This document shows positions 33,923-42,206 of a DNA stretch of 64,000 nucleotides, one piece after another (the stretch's first letter is position 1; each line of letters begins with the position of its first letter). This DNA comes from Cohnella hashimotonis (GTDB taxonomy: Bacteria > Bacillota > Bacilli > Paenibacillales > Paenibacillaceae), in assembly GCF_030014955.1 (NCBI RefSeq), contig NZ_JAGRPV010000001.1, positions 7,192,001 through 7,256,000 of the forward strand. The letters are read 5' to 3'. The position numbers were made by a program, and so were the translations under genes. The notes under the pieces were generated by a model. The model saw only the letters and a program-made list of their open reading frames with translations. It made no database searches and was not told the origin of the DNA.

Positions 33923-34600
33923 TTAGCGACCGCCGAGCACGCTTGCCAGCGCCTCTACGGCGCTAGCAAGCGGACGAAGCGGATGGCCGATCGTCACGCC
34001 GCGCGCGGCTTCCGCCTTCTCCGCTGCATCGACCATCGACAGCTGCGCGACGGAGACCGACCTTGCCGGCTCGGCGTCCAGAAGCCGGTCCAGTTCCGCC
34101 TGGACGACGTCCTGATACGCTCCCTTTTCCCCCCGCATGATGAGGTCGAACGCCTCGGGCAGTACGACGGTCTCGATCTGCGGCCGACCGCGATTCCCGC
34201 GCTCCGCATATTCGTACAGCCGGCTCATCGTCCCTTCCACAGTCGCGGGGTTCGTGAACAACAGCGCTTGCGGTCCTTCGCGCCCGCAGATCTCCTCGAA
34301 GAACGGCTCGTCGATCTTGAGAATCGGCAGCTTGACTGCCAGCTTGGATTCGTCGAGCAAGGCGATATAGTTCGTGCATGTGATCAAAATCGCGTCGGCG
34401 CCGGCCTTCGCCATCCATTCCAGTTGACGAACGACATGCGCTCGCGCATGCTCCTCCGTAAACGATTCATCCGCGCCAATGCGCGCGATCAACCCCGGAT
34501 CGACGTAGTGGGCCCACGACAAACCAACGGGTACGCGAAGCCCGTTGATGTAAGCGATATTCGATTCGTGCGCGTGAAGGCAGACGATTTTCATCTTCAA
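33923..34600 (-). CDS. Aspartate/glutamate racemase-superfamily protein
   Basis: 225 residues. Motifs DAILITCTNYIALLD (candidate catalytic Cys) and ALLFTNPATVEGTMSRLYEY fit the Asp/Glu/hydantoin racemase superfamily. The second Cys of classical racemases is not evident in the expected C-terminal place, where the sequence reads VSVAQLSMVDAAE. It may therefore be an isomerase or decarboxylase-like relative. The start is TTG with AGGAGG eight bases upstream; an in-frame ATG two codons later is an alternative. Substrate unknown. Confidence 0.75.
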   Translation of the reverse strand: MKMKIVCLHAHESNIAYINGLRVPVGLSWAHYVDPGLIARIGADESFTEEHARAHVVRQLEWMAKAGADAILITCTNYIALLDESKLAVKLPILKIDEPFFEEICGREGPQALLFTNPATVEGTMSRLYEYAERGNRGRPQIETVVLPEAFDLIMRGEKGAYQDVVQAELDRLLDAEPARSVSVAQLSMVDAAEKAEAARGVTIGHPLRPLASAVEALASVLGGR

Positions 34601-34696
34601 ATGAGCTTCCTCCTGAGCTTCCTCCGATTCGGATCAGGCGTTGGCACGGGAAAGAAAACCAGCTTAGCGGGCTGCACCTTCATGGCACCGCCGGCA

Positions 34697-35392
34697 TTAA
34701 GGCTGCCAATCCATGCCGTACATATCCCGAAGGCTGTCTCGACCTCGCTCGGTGACGCGCAAGGCCCTTGTCCCCTCCACGCGTTCGACCCAGCCGTTCG
34801 CAAGCGCCGCCGATGCGACCCGGGCACCCAGATAACCCCCGACATGATGATATCTCTCGCTCCAATCCAGGCAGCGCTTGGCGAACACGCGCCTCCCCGG
34901 GGAGGATGTCCGGAGGTCGACCCCCCAGCTCAAGAAGTGCTCGGCGCCTTCGTCCGTCACGTCGAATTCCCGGTCGGAGAGGATCGACAGATAGGACCGC
35001 TCCAGCCACGCATTCGTCAACGCGACGCCCAAACGGCCTGCCAGATGATCGTAGCAGGTGCGGGCGTGGCGTACTTTGATTAGCTCCTCGGACTGCCTAA
35101 GCGATCTGACGGGGCGGGCAGGGGACAGTGCCTCCAGCATCTCCACAAACTGAGCCACCTCAGCGTTCGCTAGGCGATAATAGCGATGCCGACCTTGTGA
35201 TTCGACCATTAGCAGCTTCCCATTGACCAGTTTTGACAGATGCGCGCTGGCCGTCTGAGGCGATACGCCCGCGATATAGGCCAGTTCTCCGGCAGGCAGC
35301 GCCTGCCCTCCCATCAAAGCGTCCAGCATTTTGGCGCGGCTCGGATCGCCGATCAGCGAAGCCACGGATACGATATTCTGATATGCATTCAT
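34697..35392 (-). CDS. ArsR-type winged-helix regulator
   Basis: 231 residues. The N-terminal ~95 residues form an ArsR HTH (GDPSRAKMLDALMGGQALPAGELAYIAGVSPQTASAHLSKL, then GRHRYYRLAN in the wing). The remaining ~130 residues are an uncharacterised domain with a Cys/His-containing stretch (RHARTCYDHLAGRLG) often found on this subgroup. It is divergent from the DinB gene across 84 bp and might control it. The effector is unknown. Confidence 0.88.
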   Translation of the reverse strand: MNAYQNIVSVASLIGDPSRAKMLDALMGGQALPAGELAYIAGVSPQTASAHLSKLVNGKLLMVESQGRHRYYRLANAEVAQFVEMLEALSPARPVRSLRQSEELIKVRHARTCYDHLAGRLGVALTNAWLERSYLSILSDREFDVTDEGAEHFLSWGVDLRTSSPGRRVFAKRCLDWSERYHHVGGYLGARVASAALANGWVERVEGTRALRVTERGRDSLRDMYGMDWQP

Positions 35393-35476
35393 ACTTCGAT
35401 CCTAACCGAAATGTCGTTGTTCTACAATATAAGCCGAACGCCGGCTATCGCCGATCCCATTATCGGAGGAATATAC

Positions 35477-35950
35477 ATGGACGCCAAATCACTCATCTTG
35501 CTTGATCTGAAAGAAACCCGCAGAAGATTTATCAAAGCCGCATCCTGCATCCCGGATCGGTTTATTCACTGGCAGCCCGATGCCGCAGCCTTGTCCGTCG
35601 GACAGATGGTCAGGCACGTGCTGGAGCACGACTATTACTGGTATATGATCTTGACCGAACAGAGGCTGCCGACCGAGGAGGAAATGGCACCGATGCAGGA
35701 TCGGCCTTACACAAGCATGCAGGACGAGGTCGAGCGAAGCGAAGTTCACCACGCGCGCTTTCTGTCCTACGTGGAATCGCTGGACGTCCGCACATTCGAG
35801 ACGGTCTTGATCCGCTGGCCCCATCGTCCGATCGAACGCTGCCTCGGAGACGCGCTTGAACGCAAATCCTATCACGACGCCGTCCATACCGGTCAGCTGC
35901 TGCAGTACATGCGCATGCTCCAGATCAGCCGGCCGGATATTTGGGACTGA
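35477..35950 (+). CDS. DinB-superfamily protein
   Basis: 157 residues, a four-helix bundle of the DinB/YfiT type. Candidate metal-binding His residues are in SVGQMVRHVLEHDYYW and KSYHDAVHTGQLLQYM. The ATG at 35477 has GGAGGA six bases upstream; a longer frame upstream overlaps the divergent promoter and is not supported. Members act as thiol-dependent transferases or are of unknown role. Divergent from the ArsR-type gene. Confidence 0.88.
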   Translation: MDAKSLILLDLKETRRRFIKAASCIPDRFIHWQPDAAALSVGQMVRHVLEHDYYWYMILTEQRLPTEEEMAPMQDRPYTSMQDEVERSEVHHARFLSYVESLDVRTFETVLIRWPHRPIERCLGDALERKSYHDAVHTGQLLQYMRMLQISRPDIWD

Positions 35951-35969
35951 CTCTTTTCGCCGGAATCCT

Positions 35970-36476
35970 TCAAAGCTCCAGCCGCCAGTCGTTGCACCGC
36001 ATCCAGCTGCCCGGCGGATATTCGAATTCGCATTCGCCTAGCAGCGTGAAGCCGAGCTTGCGGCAGACGGCGTTCGAGGCAGGGTTGCCGGCACCCGGAA
36101 ACGCATGAATCGTGCGGCGGGCGCCCTCCTTGCGGACATGCTCGACGGTCTTAGCGACTGCGGCCGTCGCGAGACCTCTCCCCTGATAGGCAGGCAGGAT
36201 GCCCCAGCCCATCTCATAGATCTGGGCGCCGGCCCATGTCCGATCCCAGTAGCCGACGGTTCCGACCGGCTCGCGCCCGGGAAGCAGGACGACGGCGAAC
36301 ATGCGGCCCGTTCCTTTCCCAGCGATTCGCATATAACGCTCGTGACGCTCCGCGACCTGCGCCTCGGTCTCCGGTCCGCCCAGATTCTCGGTCATCTCCG
36401 GCGCGTTCATTTGATGCAGCAGCTCGAGATGGTCCGCGGACCACGTTACGATCTCCACTAGCGTTCGTTCGCTCAT
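35970..36476 (-). CDS. GNAT-family acetyltransferase
   Basis: 168 residues. The acetyl-CoA loop YQGRGLATAAVAKTVEH and the C-terminal NPASNAVCRKLGFTLLGECEF are standard GNAT motifs (RimJ/RimL-like group). The substrate is not predictable. It is convergent with the DinB gene, with a 19-bp gap. Confidence 0.9.
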   Translation of the reverse strand: MSERTLVEIVTWSADHLELLHQMNAPEMTENLGGPETEAQVAERHERYMRIAGKGTGRMFAVVLLPGREPVGTVGYWDRTWAGAQIYEMGWGILPAYQGRGLATAAVAKTVEHVRKEGARRTIHAFPGAGNPASNAVCRKLGFTLLGECEFEYPPGSWMRCNDWRLEL

Positions 36477-36648
36477 TCTTGTCTCCTCCTCCGCGGTGGT
36501 TGTCCTGTTAACCTATTCTATCAGCCTTAACCGGCATCGGCCATTCAATCGAAGGCTACGTACGGTCATCCGAATAGAAGCGCAACATCGCAAAGGCGGC
36601 CTCGTGCTATAAATGGTCTTGTAAAAAAGTGAAGGGAGTTGCTCGGAG

Positions 36649-37413
36649 ATGGCGAGACTGAACGGAAAGGTTGCATTGGTAACGGGGGCGAGCAGAGGAA
36701 TCGGCCGGGGCATCGCGCTGCGCCTTGCCGCGGATGGAGCGACCGTCGCGGTGCATTACGGGAGCAACCGGGATCTCGCGGAGGAGGTCGTGCGCGAGAT
36801 CCGGTCCGACGGCGGCTCGGCCTTCGCAATCGGGGCCGATCTCGTCTGTGCCGGAGGCATCGAAGCCTTGTTCGAGGCGCTGGACGGCCGATTGGACGGG
36901 CCGGCATCCGGCACTCGGATCGATATTCTGGTCAATAACGCAGGCATCGGCCAGCAGATCGGCATCGAAGAGACGACGGCGGCATCGCTTGACGAAGTGC
37001 TGGCGATCAACGTCAAGGCGCCGATCCTCGTCATTCGGGAAGCGCTGAAGCGCATGAACGACGGCGGCAGCATCATTAATCTGTCATCGGCCGTGACGCG
37101 GATCCCGCTGCCGAATCTGCTCGGCTACAGCGTGTCCAAGGGCGCGATCAACACGCTCACGCTGAATTTGGCGCAGGAGCTGGGAAGCCGCGGCATCCGG
37201 GTCAACGCCATCCAGCCCGGCATCATCGACACCGACATGAACGCCGGTACGCTGCAAGATCCGGGAGGCAGGGCATTTGCCGCCGGGCTCTCCGTCTTTG
37301 GCCGATGGGGCCAGCCCGCGGACGTCGCCGACATCGCCGCGTTCCTCGCTTCTTCGGACAGTCGCTGGGTGACAGGCCAATTGATCGATGCCAGCGGGGG
37401 ATCGAGGCTTTGA
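36649..37413 (+). CDS. SDR oxidoreductase (FabG-like)
   Basis: 254 residues: VTGASRGIGRGIA cofactor motif, NNAGIGQQIG, catalytic Ser (NLSSAVTR) and YSVSKGA Tyr/Lys, ending VTGQLIDASGGSRL. GAAGGGAG upstream supports the ATG. It is followed directly by the 51-bp palindrome array. It is probably a stand-alone NADPH-dependent reductase; substrate unknown. Confidence 0.92.
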   Translation: MARLNGKVALVTGASRGIGRGIALRLAADGATVAVHYGSNRDLAEEVVREIRSDGGSAFAIGADLVCAGGIEALFEALDGRLDGPASGTRIDILVNNAGIGQQIGIEETTAASLDEVLAINVKAPILVIREALKRMNDGGSIINLSSAVTRIPLPNLLGYSVSKGAINTLTLNLAQELGSRGIRVNAIQPGIIDTDMNAGTLQDPGGRAFAAGLSVFGRWGQPADVADIAAFLASSDSRWVTGQLIDASGGSRL

Positions 37414-37479
37414 CGGAAAGGGTAAGCCCGGGCTGCCTTATCTGACACAATTGCCAGAAAGGTGCCAAGGCGATTACGC

Positions 37480-38062
37480 GCTTTCGTACGAAAGCAATTT
37501 ATGCGATGCGGCGCCCGTCACCGGCAAAGTGCTGTCGTACGAAAGCACATCAGGCGATGCGGCGCTCAGCAACCGCCAAGTGCTGTCCTACGAAAGCACA
37601 TCATGCGATGCCGCGCTCAGCAACCGCCAAGTGCTTTCGTACGAAAGCACACCAGGCGATGCGGCGCTCAGCAACCGCCAAGTGCTGTCGTACGAAAGCA
37701 CACCAGGCGATGCCGCGCTCAGCAACCGCCAAGTGCTGTCGTACGAAAGCACTTCAGGCGATGCGGCGCCCGTCATAGGCAAAGTGCTGTCGTACGAAAG
37801 CACTTCAGGCGATGCGGCGCCGTCACCAGCCAAGTGCTTTCGTACGAAAGCACACCAGGCGATGCGGCGCTCAGCAACCGCCAAGTGCTGTCGTACGAAA
37901 GCACTTCAGGCGATGCGGCGCCCGTCATAGGCAAAGTGCTGTCGTACGAAAGCACATCAGGCGATGCGGCGCTCAGCAACCGCCAAGTGCTTTCGTACGA
38001 AAGCACACCAGGCGATGCGGCGCTCAGCAACCGCCAAGTGCTGTCGTACGAAAGCACATCAG
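37480..38062. repeat. Palindrome array F (12 units, 51 bp spacing)
   Basis: Twelve palindromes of the type TGCTTTCGTACGAAAGCA, or with one mutated arm TGCTGTCGTACGAAAGCA, have CGTACG cores at 37485, 37536, 37587, 37638, 37689, 37740, 37791, 37841, 37892, 37943, 37994 and 38045. All intervals are 51 bp except one of 50. The rest of each unit (CAGGCGATGCGGCGC) is constant, except for a ~14-bp tail that alternates between CTCAGCAACCGCCAA and CCCGTCATAGGCAAA types. It fills the space between two convergent genes. Confidence 0.95.
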
Positions 38063-38082
38063 GCGGCAACGCAGCCCACTTG

Positions 38083-38664
38083 TTACTCCCTCTCCCGTTT
38101 CAGCAGCGCATCCAGGATCGGCATCGCCAGATCATAGTCGTTCCGGTAGGATCCGAAGGTCTCGTCGCGTACGATCTCGAATCCGAACCGGCTGTAGAGT
38201 CGCACGGCTTTATAGCTCCAGGTTTGCGTATGCAGGTATATATCCCGGTCACCCTCCAACCGAATCATCTCCTGCAGGCAAACTGCTACCAGCGCCTTCC
38301 CCAGACCTTTCCCCTGATATCCGACCTTGACCGCGAACCAGTGTATGGACGGATCCCGCCTTCCCGCCGTGAAGTCCCACCAGCACGTGATGGTACCGAC
38401 TGCCTCGCCCCGCTCGTTTTCCACGAACAATAATCGCTCCCCAAGCTCGTCGGGCAGTGGCAAATAGGTTTGCCGAAAGTATCGAACCGCCTCTCCCGCG
38501 CAGTCGAACTCGCCTACGGACGCTTCGATCTCGGCCCAGCTCTCCTCTTTCCCGGGAATAAACTTGGCGATCGCATACCCCGCAGGCAGCGGGCATTCCG
38601 GAATCGGTCCGCCCGGCGGCCTTTTCATAATGACGTTAAAGTAGGGAACGGATCGGTCGAGCAT
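38083..38664 (-). CDS. GNAT-family acetyltransferase
   Basis: 193 residues with the acetyl-CoA-binding signature VGYQGKGLGKALVAVCLQEM and the C-terminal SYKAVRLYSRFGFEIV. The first ~30 residues (VIMKRPPGGPIPECPLPAGY) are typical of the PF00583 mycothiol-synthase-like group. Substrate unknown. It is divergent from the SUFU-domain gene, and its stop codon lies 21 bp from the palindrome array. Confidence 0.9.
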   Translation of the reverse strand: MLDRSVPYFNVIMKRPPGGPIPECPLPAGYAIAKFIPGKEESWAEIEASVGEFDCAGEAVRYFRQTYLPLPDELGERLLFVENERGEAVGTITCWWDFTAGRRDPSIHWFAVKVGYQGKGLGKALVAVCLQEMIRLEGDRDIYLHTQTWSYKAVRLYSRFGFEIVRDETFGSYRNDYDLAMPILDALLKRERE

Positions 38665-38711
38665 CGTTCATGCCACCCTCTTTTTGTCTATTATGCAAGC
38701 GATACAAAAAT

Positions 38712-38747
38712 CCGATATATTTAGATGATTTATCCATTATATATCGG
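38712..38747. promoter_or_regulatory. Dyad in the GNAT/SUFU divergent region, touching the ribosome site
   Basis: Nine-base arms CCGATATAT and ATATATCGG are separated by 18 bp. The right arm's last two G residues are the first two of the GGAGG ribosome site of the SUFU-domain gene. It could be an operator or could fold in the mRNA and limit ribosome access. Confidence 0.45.
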
Positions 38748-38755
38748 AGGTTCCT

Positions 38756-39487
38756 ATGCGCAAAGAAGAGAGATCCGCCGGGGGCAGCATCATCTATCGG
38801 CACGAAGCCCCGGAAAGCCCGCCTACATACGCCGAAGAAGACGGCGCCTACCTTGAACGCGTCACCCGGCATGTAGAAACGCATATCGGCGAGGTGCGCA
38901 ACGTTTTCCACGAGATCGTCTCCACGCATGTTCATCTCGACATCCTTGTCGTCGATCCGACGCCGAAGCGTAATTTCTACACGCTCGTCACCTGCGGCAT
39001 GGGCATGCGCCCGATGAACGTGCCCGAGGGAGCCGAAGCCTGGCGCCATGCCGAACTCATGCTGTGCCTGCCCGCCGATTGGCCTTTGTCCGAAACGGCC
39101 TTCAGGGACGAAGACCATTACTGGCCTGTCCGCATGTTGAAGACCATCGCCCGCATTCCGCATGAATATAACACCTGGCTCTATCTGGCGCACACGATCC
39201 CGAACGGCGACCCCGCCGAGCCTTATGCCGACAACACCAAGCTTGCCGGCGCGATCTTGTCGATTCCGTCGACGGCTCCGGCCACCAAGGACTTCTTTAC
39301 GTTGACTGCGGCTCCCGGCCAGGACGTTCATTTTTTCAGCCTGCTGCCGATTTACAAGGAAGAGATGGACTTCAAGCTGAAACAAGGTCCGGAGGCGTTA
39401 TTCGAAAAGCTGGAAGCAGCCGGCGTCAACGAACTGCTGCGCGCAGACCGCAAAAACGTGTGCAAGAAACGATTCGGCCTATTCTGA
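38756..39487 (+). CDS. Suppressor-of-fused (SUFU) domain protein
   Basis: 243 residues. After a ~30-residue leader, the domain shows HVHLDILVVDPTPKRNFYTLVTCGMG, AELMLCLPADWP and the C-terminal HFFSLLPIYKEEMDFKLKQG, all typical of bacterial SUFU (PF05076). Such proteins often serve as immunity proteins to polymorphic toxins or are free-standing with unknown role. No toxin gene is next to it here. GGAGG five bases upstream supports the ATG. Confidence 0.9.
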   Translation: MRKEERSAGGSIIYRHEAPESPPTYAEEDGAYLERVTRHVETHIGEVRNVFHEIVSTHVHLDILVVDPTPKRNFYTLVTCGMGMRPMNVPEGAEAWRHAELMLCLPADWPLSETAFRDEDHYWPVRMLKTIARIPHEYNTWLYLAHTIPNGDPAEPYADNTKLAGAILSIPSTAPATKDFFTLTAAPGQDVHFFSLLPIYKEEMDFKLKQGPEALFEKLEAAGVNELLRADRKNVCKKRFGLF

Positions 39488-39588
39488 ACGCAATCGCGTT
39501 AACAAAGAGCTGCATTGCCCGCCGTGGATCGACAAGATATACTAAATGGATATCATGATCGGTAACGATTCAAAGGAGATTGCGCTCA

Positions 39589-40239
39589 ATGTCCGACCTG
39601 CCTCTCGCGGAAGTCGCCTACCAGGAACTCCGGCAGCGGCTGCTCAGCGGTAAGTACCTGCCCGGCCAACTGCTCTCGGAGAGCGAGCTCGCGAGCGGGC
39701 TCGGCATGAGCAGGACCCCCGTCAGAGCCGCCGTCATGCAGCTGGAAAAGGAAGGATTCCTGGAAACGCTGGTCAAGCGCGGGATCCTCGTCAAAGGAAT
39801 CGACGTCAAAGAACTGTACGATATGTTCGATCTGCTCAACGCGCTTTATCTGTTCGTGCTGGAACGCATGGAGCAGGATCAGTACGAGCCCGACTTCGAG
39901 CGCCTGCGTTATTACCTGGACCAGCTGATTGAAGCCAGCGAGCGCAAGATGCACCGCGAATATTACGAGTCCGGACTCATGTTCATGAGCACGCTCCTCT
40001 CCACGATCGGCAACCGGAGCATCATGGAGACGTTCGACCGCTACAAGGACAAGGTTCTGTATGTCGTCGTTGCCTACCGGTCGACCGAGGGCTCGAATCG
40101 TCCATACACAGGCAAAAAGCTGTACGCCGAAATTTACCGTCACTTAACGGAAGGCAACTACGTAGAGGCCAAAGCCGCCATCCAGGCGTCCAAACGCAAC
40201 TCGCGCGAAGAGCTGCTCCGAAACGGCTACAAGGTATAA
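39589..40239 (+). CDS. GntR-family regulator, FCD type
   Basis: 216 residues. An N-terminal winged helix (EVAYQELRQRLLSGKYLPGQLLSESELASGLGMSRTPVRAA) and an all-helical FCD ligand domain from residue ~80 are present. ATG at 39589 is preferred over an in-frame TTG at 39580, which overlaps the AAAGGAG ribosome site. It lies upstream of the phosphoesterase/importer operon in the same direction, with a terminator between. A perfect CTTGTATACAAG dyad before that operon is the likely binding site, so it probably represses it. Confidence 0.92.
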   Translation: MSDLPLAEVAYQELRQRLLSGKYLPGQLLSESELASGLGMSRTPVRAAVMQLEKEGFLETLVKRGILVKGIDVKELYDMFDLLNALYLFVLERMEQDQYEPDFERLRYYLDQLIEASERKMHREYYESGLMFMSTLLSTIGNRSIMETFDRYKDKVLYVVVAYRSTEGSNRPYTGKKLYAEIYRHLTEGNYVEAKAAIQASKRNSREELLRNGYKV

Positions 40240-40288
40240 AAACGTATAGCTTCGCCGTTTTTCGGCACCGCCGCATCGCCGAACCCGT

Positions 40289-40317
40289 CCCGAAACCTCT
40301 CGTTTCGGGGCTTTTTT
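40289..40317 (+). terminator. Intrinsic terminator of the GntR gene
   Basis: CCCGAAAC and GTTTCGGG with a five-base loop, then CTTTTTT; 50 bp after the stop codon. Confidence 0.92.
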
Positions 40318-40387
40318 GCGTGTCCGTCACTTTTTACACAACTCCGAACGCTCGTTTATACCCGCCTTACATACAAGATCGATAATT

Positions 40388-40399
40388 CTTGTATACAAG
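40388..40399. promoter_or_regulatory. Probable GntR (FCD) operator
   Basis: CTTGTATACAAG is a perfect 12-bp dyad of the TTGTATACAA type used by FCD-subfamily regulators. A half-site ACATACAAG lies 18 bp upstream. It is 37 bp before the metallophosphoesterase start. A possible promoter (TTTACA at 40333, TTATAC at 40356) lies just upstream. Confidence 0.75.
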
Positions 40400-40435
40400 A
40401 TAAACTTTTCAAAAAACCAAGGAGGCTAATTGAAA

Positions 40436-41257
40436 ATGAACAGCATGAAATTCGTCCACCTGACCGACACGCACATGAACGCGCCGAGCTCCGAGGGCCC
40501 CTTCGCCAAGTTCCAGCTTGCCGAGAAGGTCAAGCAGACGTTCCGCCACCTCCGCGACGCAAACGTCGCACCCGACTTCGTGCTCATCACGGGCGACCTG
40601 TCGCACGAAGGCGACGCAGCCGACTATGCCTATATCCGCACCGTGCTCGACGAATGCGCGGCGTTGATCGGCGCCCCCGTGCACGTCGTGCTCGGCAACC
40701 ACGATCACCGCTCCGCGTTCCGCCAAGGCTACCTCGGCGAAGCGCCGTCCGAAGAAGCCTACTACTACTCGCTCGACTTTGACGGACTGCGCCTCATCGG
40801 CCTGAACTCGCAAGTGCCTGGCCGTCACGACGGCGAGCTTGACGCCGCGCAGCTCGCTTGGCTCAAGGACGAGCTCGCCACCCCCGCGCCGCTCGGCACG
40901 ATCGTCGGCATCCACCATCCGATGATGAGCGTCCGCGGCATGCCCGGCGACCACCTGCTGGCGAACCGCGCGCAGCTCGGCGACGTGATCGAAGGCACCG
41001 ACGTCATCGGCGTCATGGCCGGACACGTTCACTCCAACAACGTCGGCACCTACCGCGGCATCGTCAACGTCGCGGCCGCAGGCACGGCGTTCACCGGCGA
41101 ACTGGCGGATGCCGAGAACTACAAGATGGTCGACTTCTGCGGCTTCAACATCGTCGACGTGACCGAGGAAGGCATCTCGATCCAGACGACCGTGCTGCCG
41201 ACTTCCGGCGAAGAGTACTTCCGCTTCCCGATCTCCATGCTCGTCGCCCAGCACTGA
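40436..41257 (+). CDS. Metallophosphoesterase (CpdA/GpdQ-like phosphodiesterase)
   Basis: 273 residues with all five metal-binding blocks: HLTDTHM (D-x-H), ITGDLSHEGD (GD), LGNHDHR (GNHD), GIHHPMM (H) and AGHVHSN (GHxH). This class hydrolyses cyclic nucleotides, glycerophosphodiesters or similar diesters using two metals. ATG at 40436 is ten bases from GGAGG; an in-frame TTG at 40430 is the alternative. It is the first gene of an operon with a phosphatase and an importer, which suggests cleavage of an imported phosphodiester. Confidence 0.9.
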   Translation: MNSMKFVHLTDTHMNAPSSEGPFAKFQLAEKVKQTFRHLRDANVAPDFVLITGDLSHEGDAADYAYIRTVLDECAALIGAPVHVVLGNHDHRSAFRQGYLGEAPSEEAYYYSLDFDGLRLIGLNSQVPGRHDGELDAAQLAWLKDELATPAPLGTIVGIHHPMMSVRGMPGDHLLANRAQLGDVIEGTDVIGVMAGHVHSNNVGTYRGIVNVAAAGTAFTGELADAENYKMVDFCGFNIVDVTEEGISIQTTVLPTSGEEYFRFPISMLVAQH

Positions 41258-41359
41258 ATTTACTTCCGGCGCCAGTCTGCCGGCGCAAGCGCGATCGCAC
41301 CGAACGGCGGACGCCGGCAGCCGGCTCTACCGACATCGATAACCGAGGAGAGACGCATC

Positions 41360-42148
41360 ATGACGACGATTCAAATGCCGGACTGCCTGCTGCCGCTGGA
41401 AGGCGCCTTTAACTTCCGCGACATGGGCGGACTTCGCACCGAAGACGGCCGAACGGTCAAAAAGGGACTGCTGTTCCGCGCCGCCGAGCTGACCGGCCTG
41501 ACGGAAGCCGACCACGAGGCGCTGCGCGCCATCGGCCTTCGGCACGTTTTCGACTACCGCAACCGCGCCGAAGCCGAAGAGAAGCCGGACCCGGTCATCG
41601 GCGAAGCGCGCTATATCCGCGTGCCGGCCAACGAAGCGGCCGAGGACGCGCCGCATGTGACGATGGAGCAGCTGTTCAAGAGCGGCATGCACAAGGCGTT
41701 CTCGGACAACATGCTGGACAGGCTGTACGCCAGCCTGCCGATTAACAACGCCTCCTACAAACAGCTCATGTCGCTGCTGCGCACGCCGGAAACGAGCCTG
41801 CCGCTCGTCCATCACTGCGCGGGCGGACGGGATCGCACGGGCGTCGGCGCCCTGCTCATCCTGCTCACGCTGGGCGTGCCGTACGAGACGATCATGGAGG
41901 ACTACCTGCTGTCGAACGTGACGCTCGAGAAATTCCATGCGCAAATGTTCGACATGGCCGCCCAATATCTCGACGAAGCGTCGCTCGAGACGATGCGCCG
42001 CACGATGGCTTTGCAGGAGCGGTATCTCGACGCTTCGATGAACGCCATTTTGTCCGCGCACGGTACGTTCGAACAGTATTTGCTCGCCGAATTCGGCATC
42101 GACGCCCAAGATCGGGCGCGTATACAAGCCTATTGCCTGGAAGCCTAG
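41360..42148 (+). CDS. Tyrosine-phosphatase-like phosphatase (IphP family)
   Basis: 262 residues. The Cys-x5-Arg loop HHCAGGRDRTGVGA (Cys153, Arg159) and the N-terminal NFRDMGGLRTEDGRTVKKGLLFRAAEL match the IphP/Y_phosphatase3 group, which acts on phosphotyrosine and also on small organophosphates. No signal peptide, so cytoplasmic. It follows the metallophosphoesterase by 102 bp and precedes the importer genes, so it may release phosphate from the diesterase product. Confidence 0.92.
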   Translation: MTTIQMPDCLLPLEGAFNFRDMGGLRTEDGRTVKKGLLFRAAELTGLTEADHEALRAIGLRHVFDYRNRAEAEEKPDPVIGEARYIRVPANEAAEDAPHVTMEQLFKSGMHKAFSDNMLDRLYASLPINNASYKQLMSLLRTPETSLPLVHHCAGGRDRTGVGALLILLTLGVPYETIMEDYLLSNVTLEKFHAQMFDMAAQYLDEASLETMRRTMALQERYLDASMNAILSAHGTFEQYLLAEFGIDAQDRARIQAYCLEA

Positions 42149-42206
42149 AAGCCTAGTCGCTTAGACGAACCGGCATCCATTATTGAAAAGGGGGACTCAT
42201 GATTTT

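Noticed and set aside
37480-38062. CRISPR array
   Set aside because: Units are 51 bp with most of the length constant and only a ~14-bp tail of two recurring types. There are no unique spacers and no cas genes.
37388-38433. Open frames with 17-residue peptide repeats across array F
   Set aside because: Arises because 51 is divisible by three; one 50-bp interval shifts the frame, all strands and frames are equally open, and the palindromes explain the conservation better.
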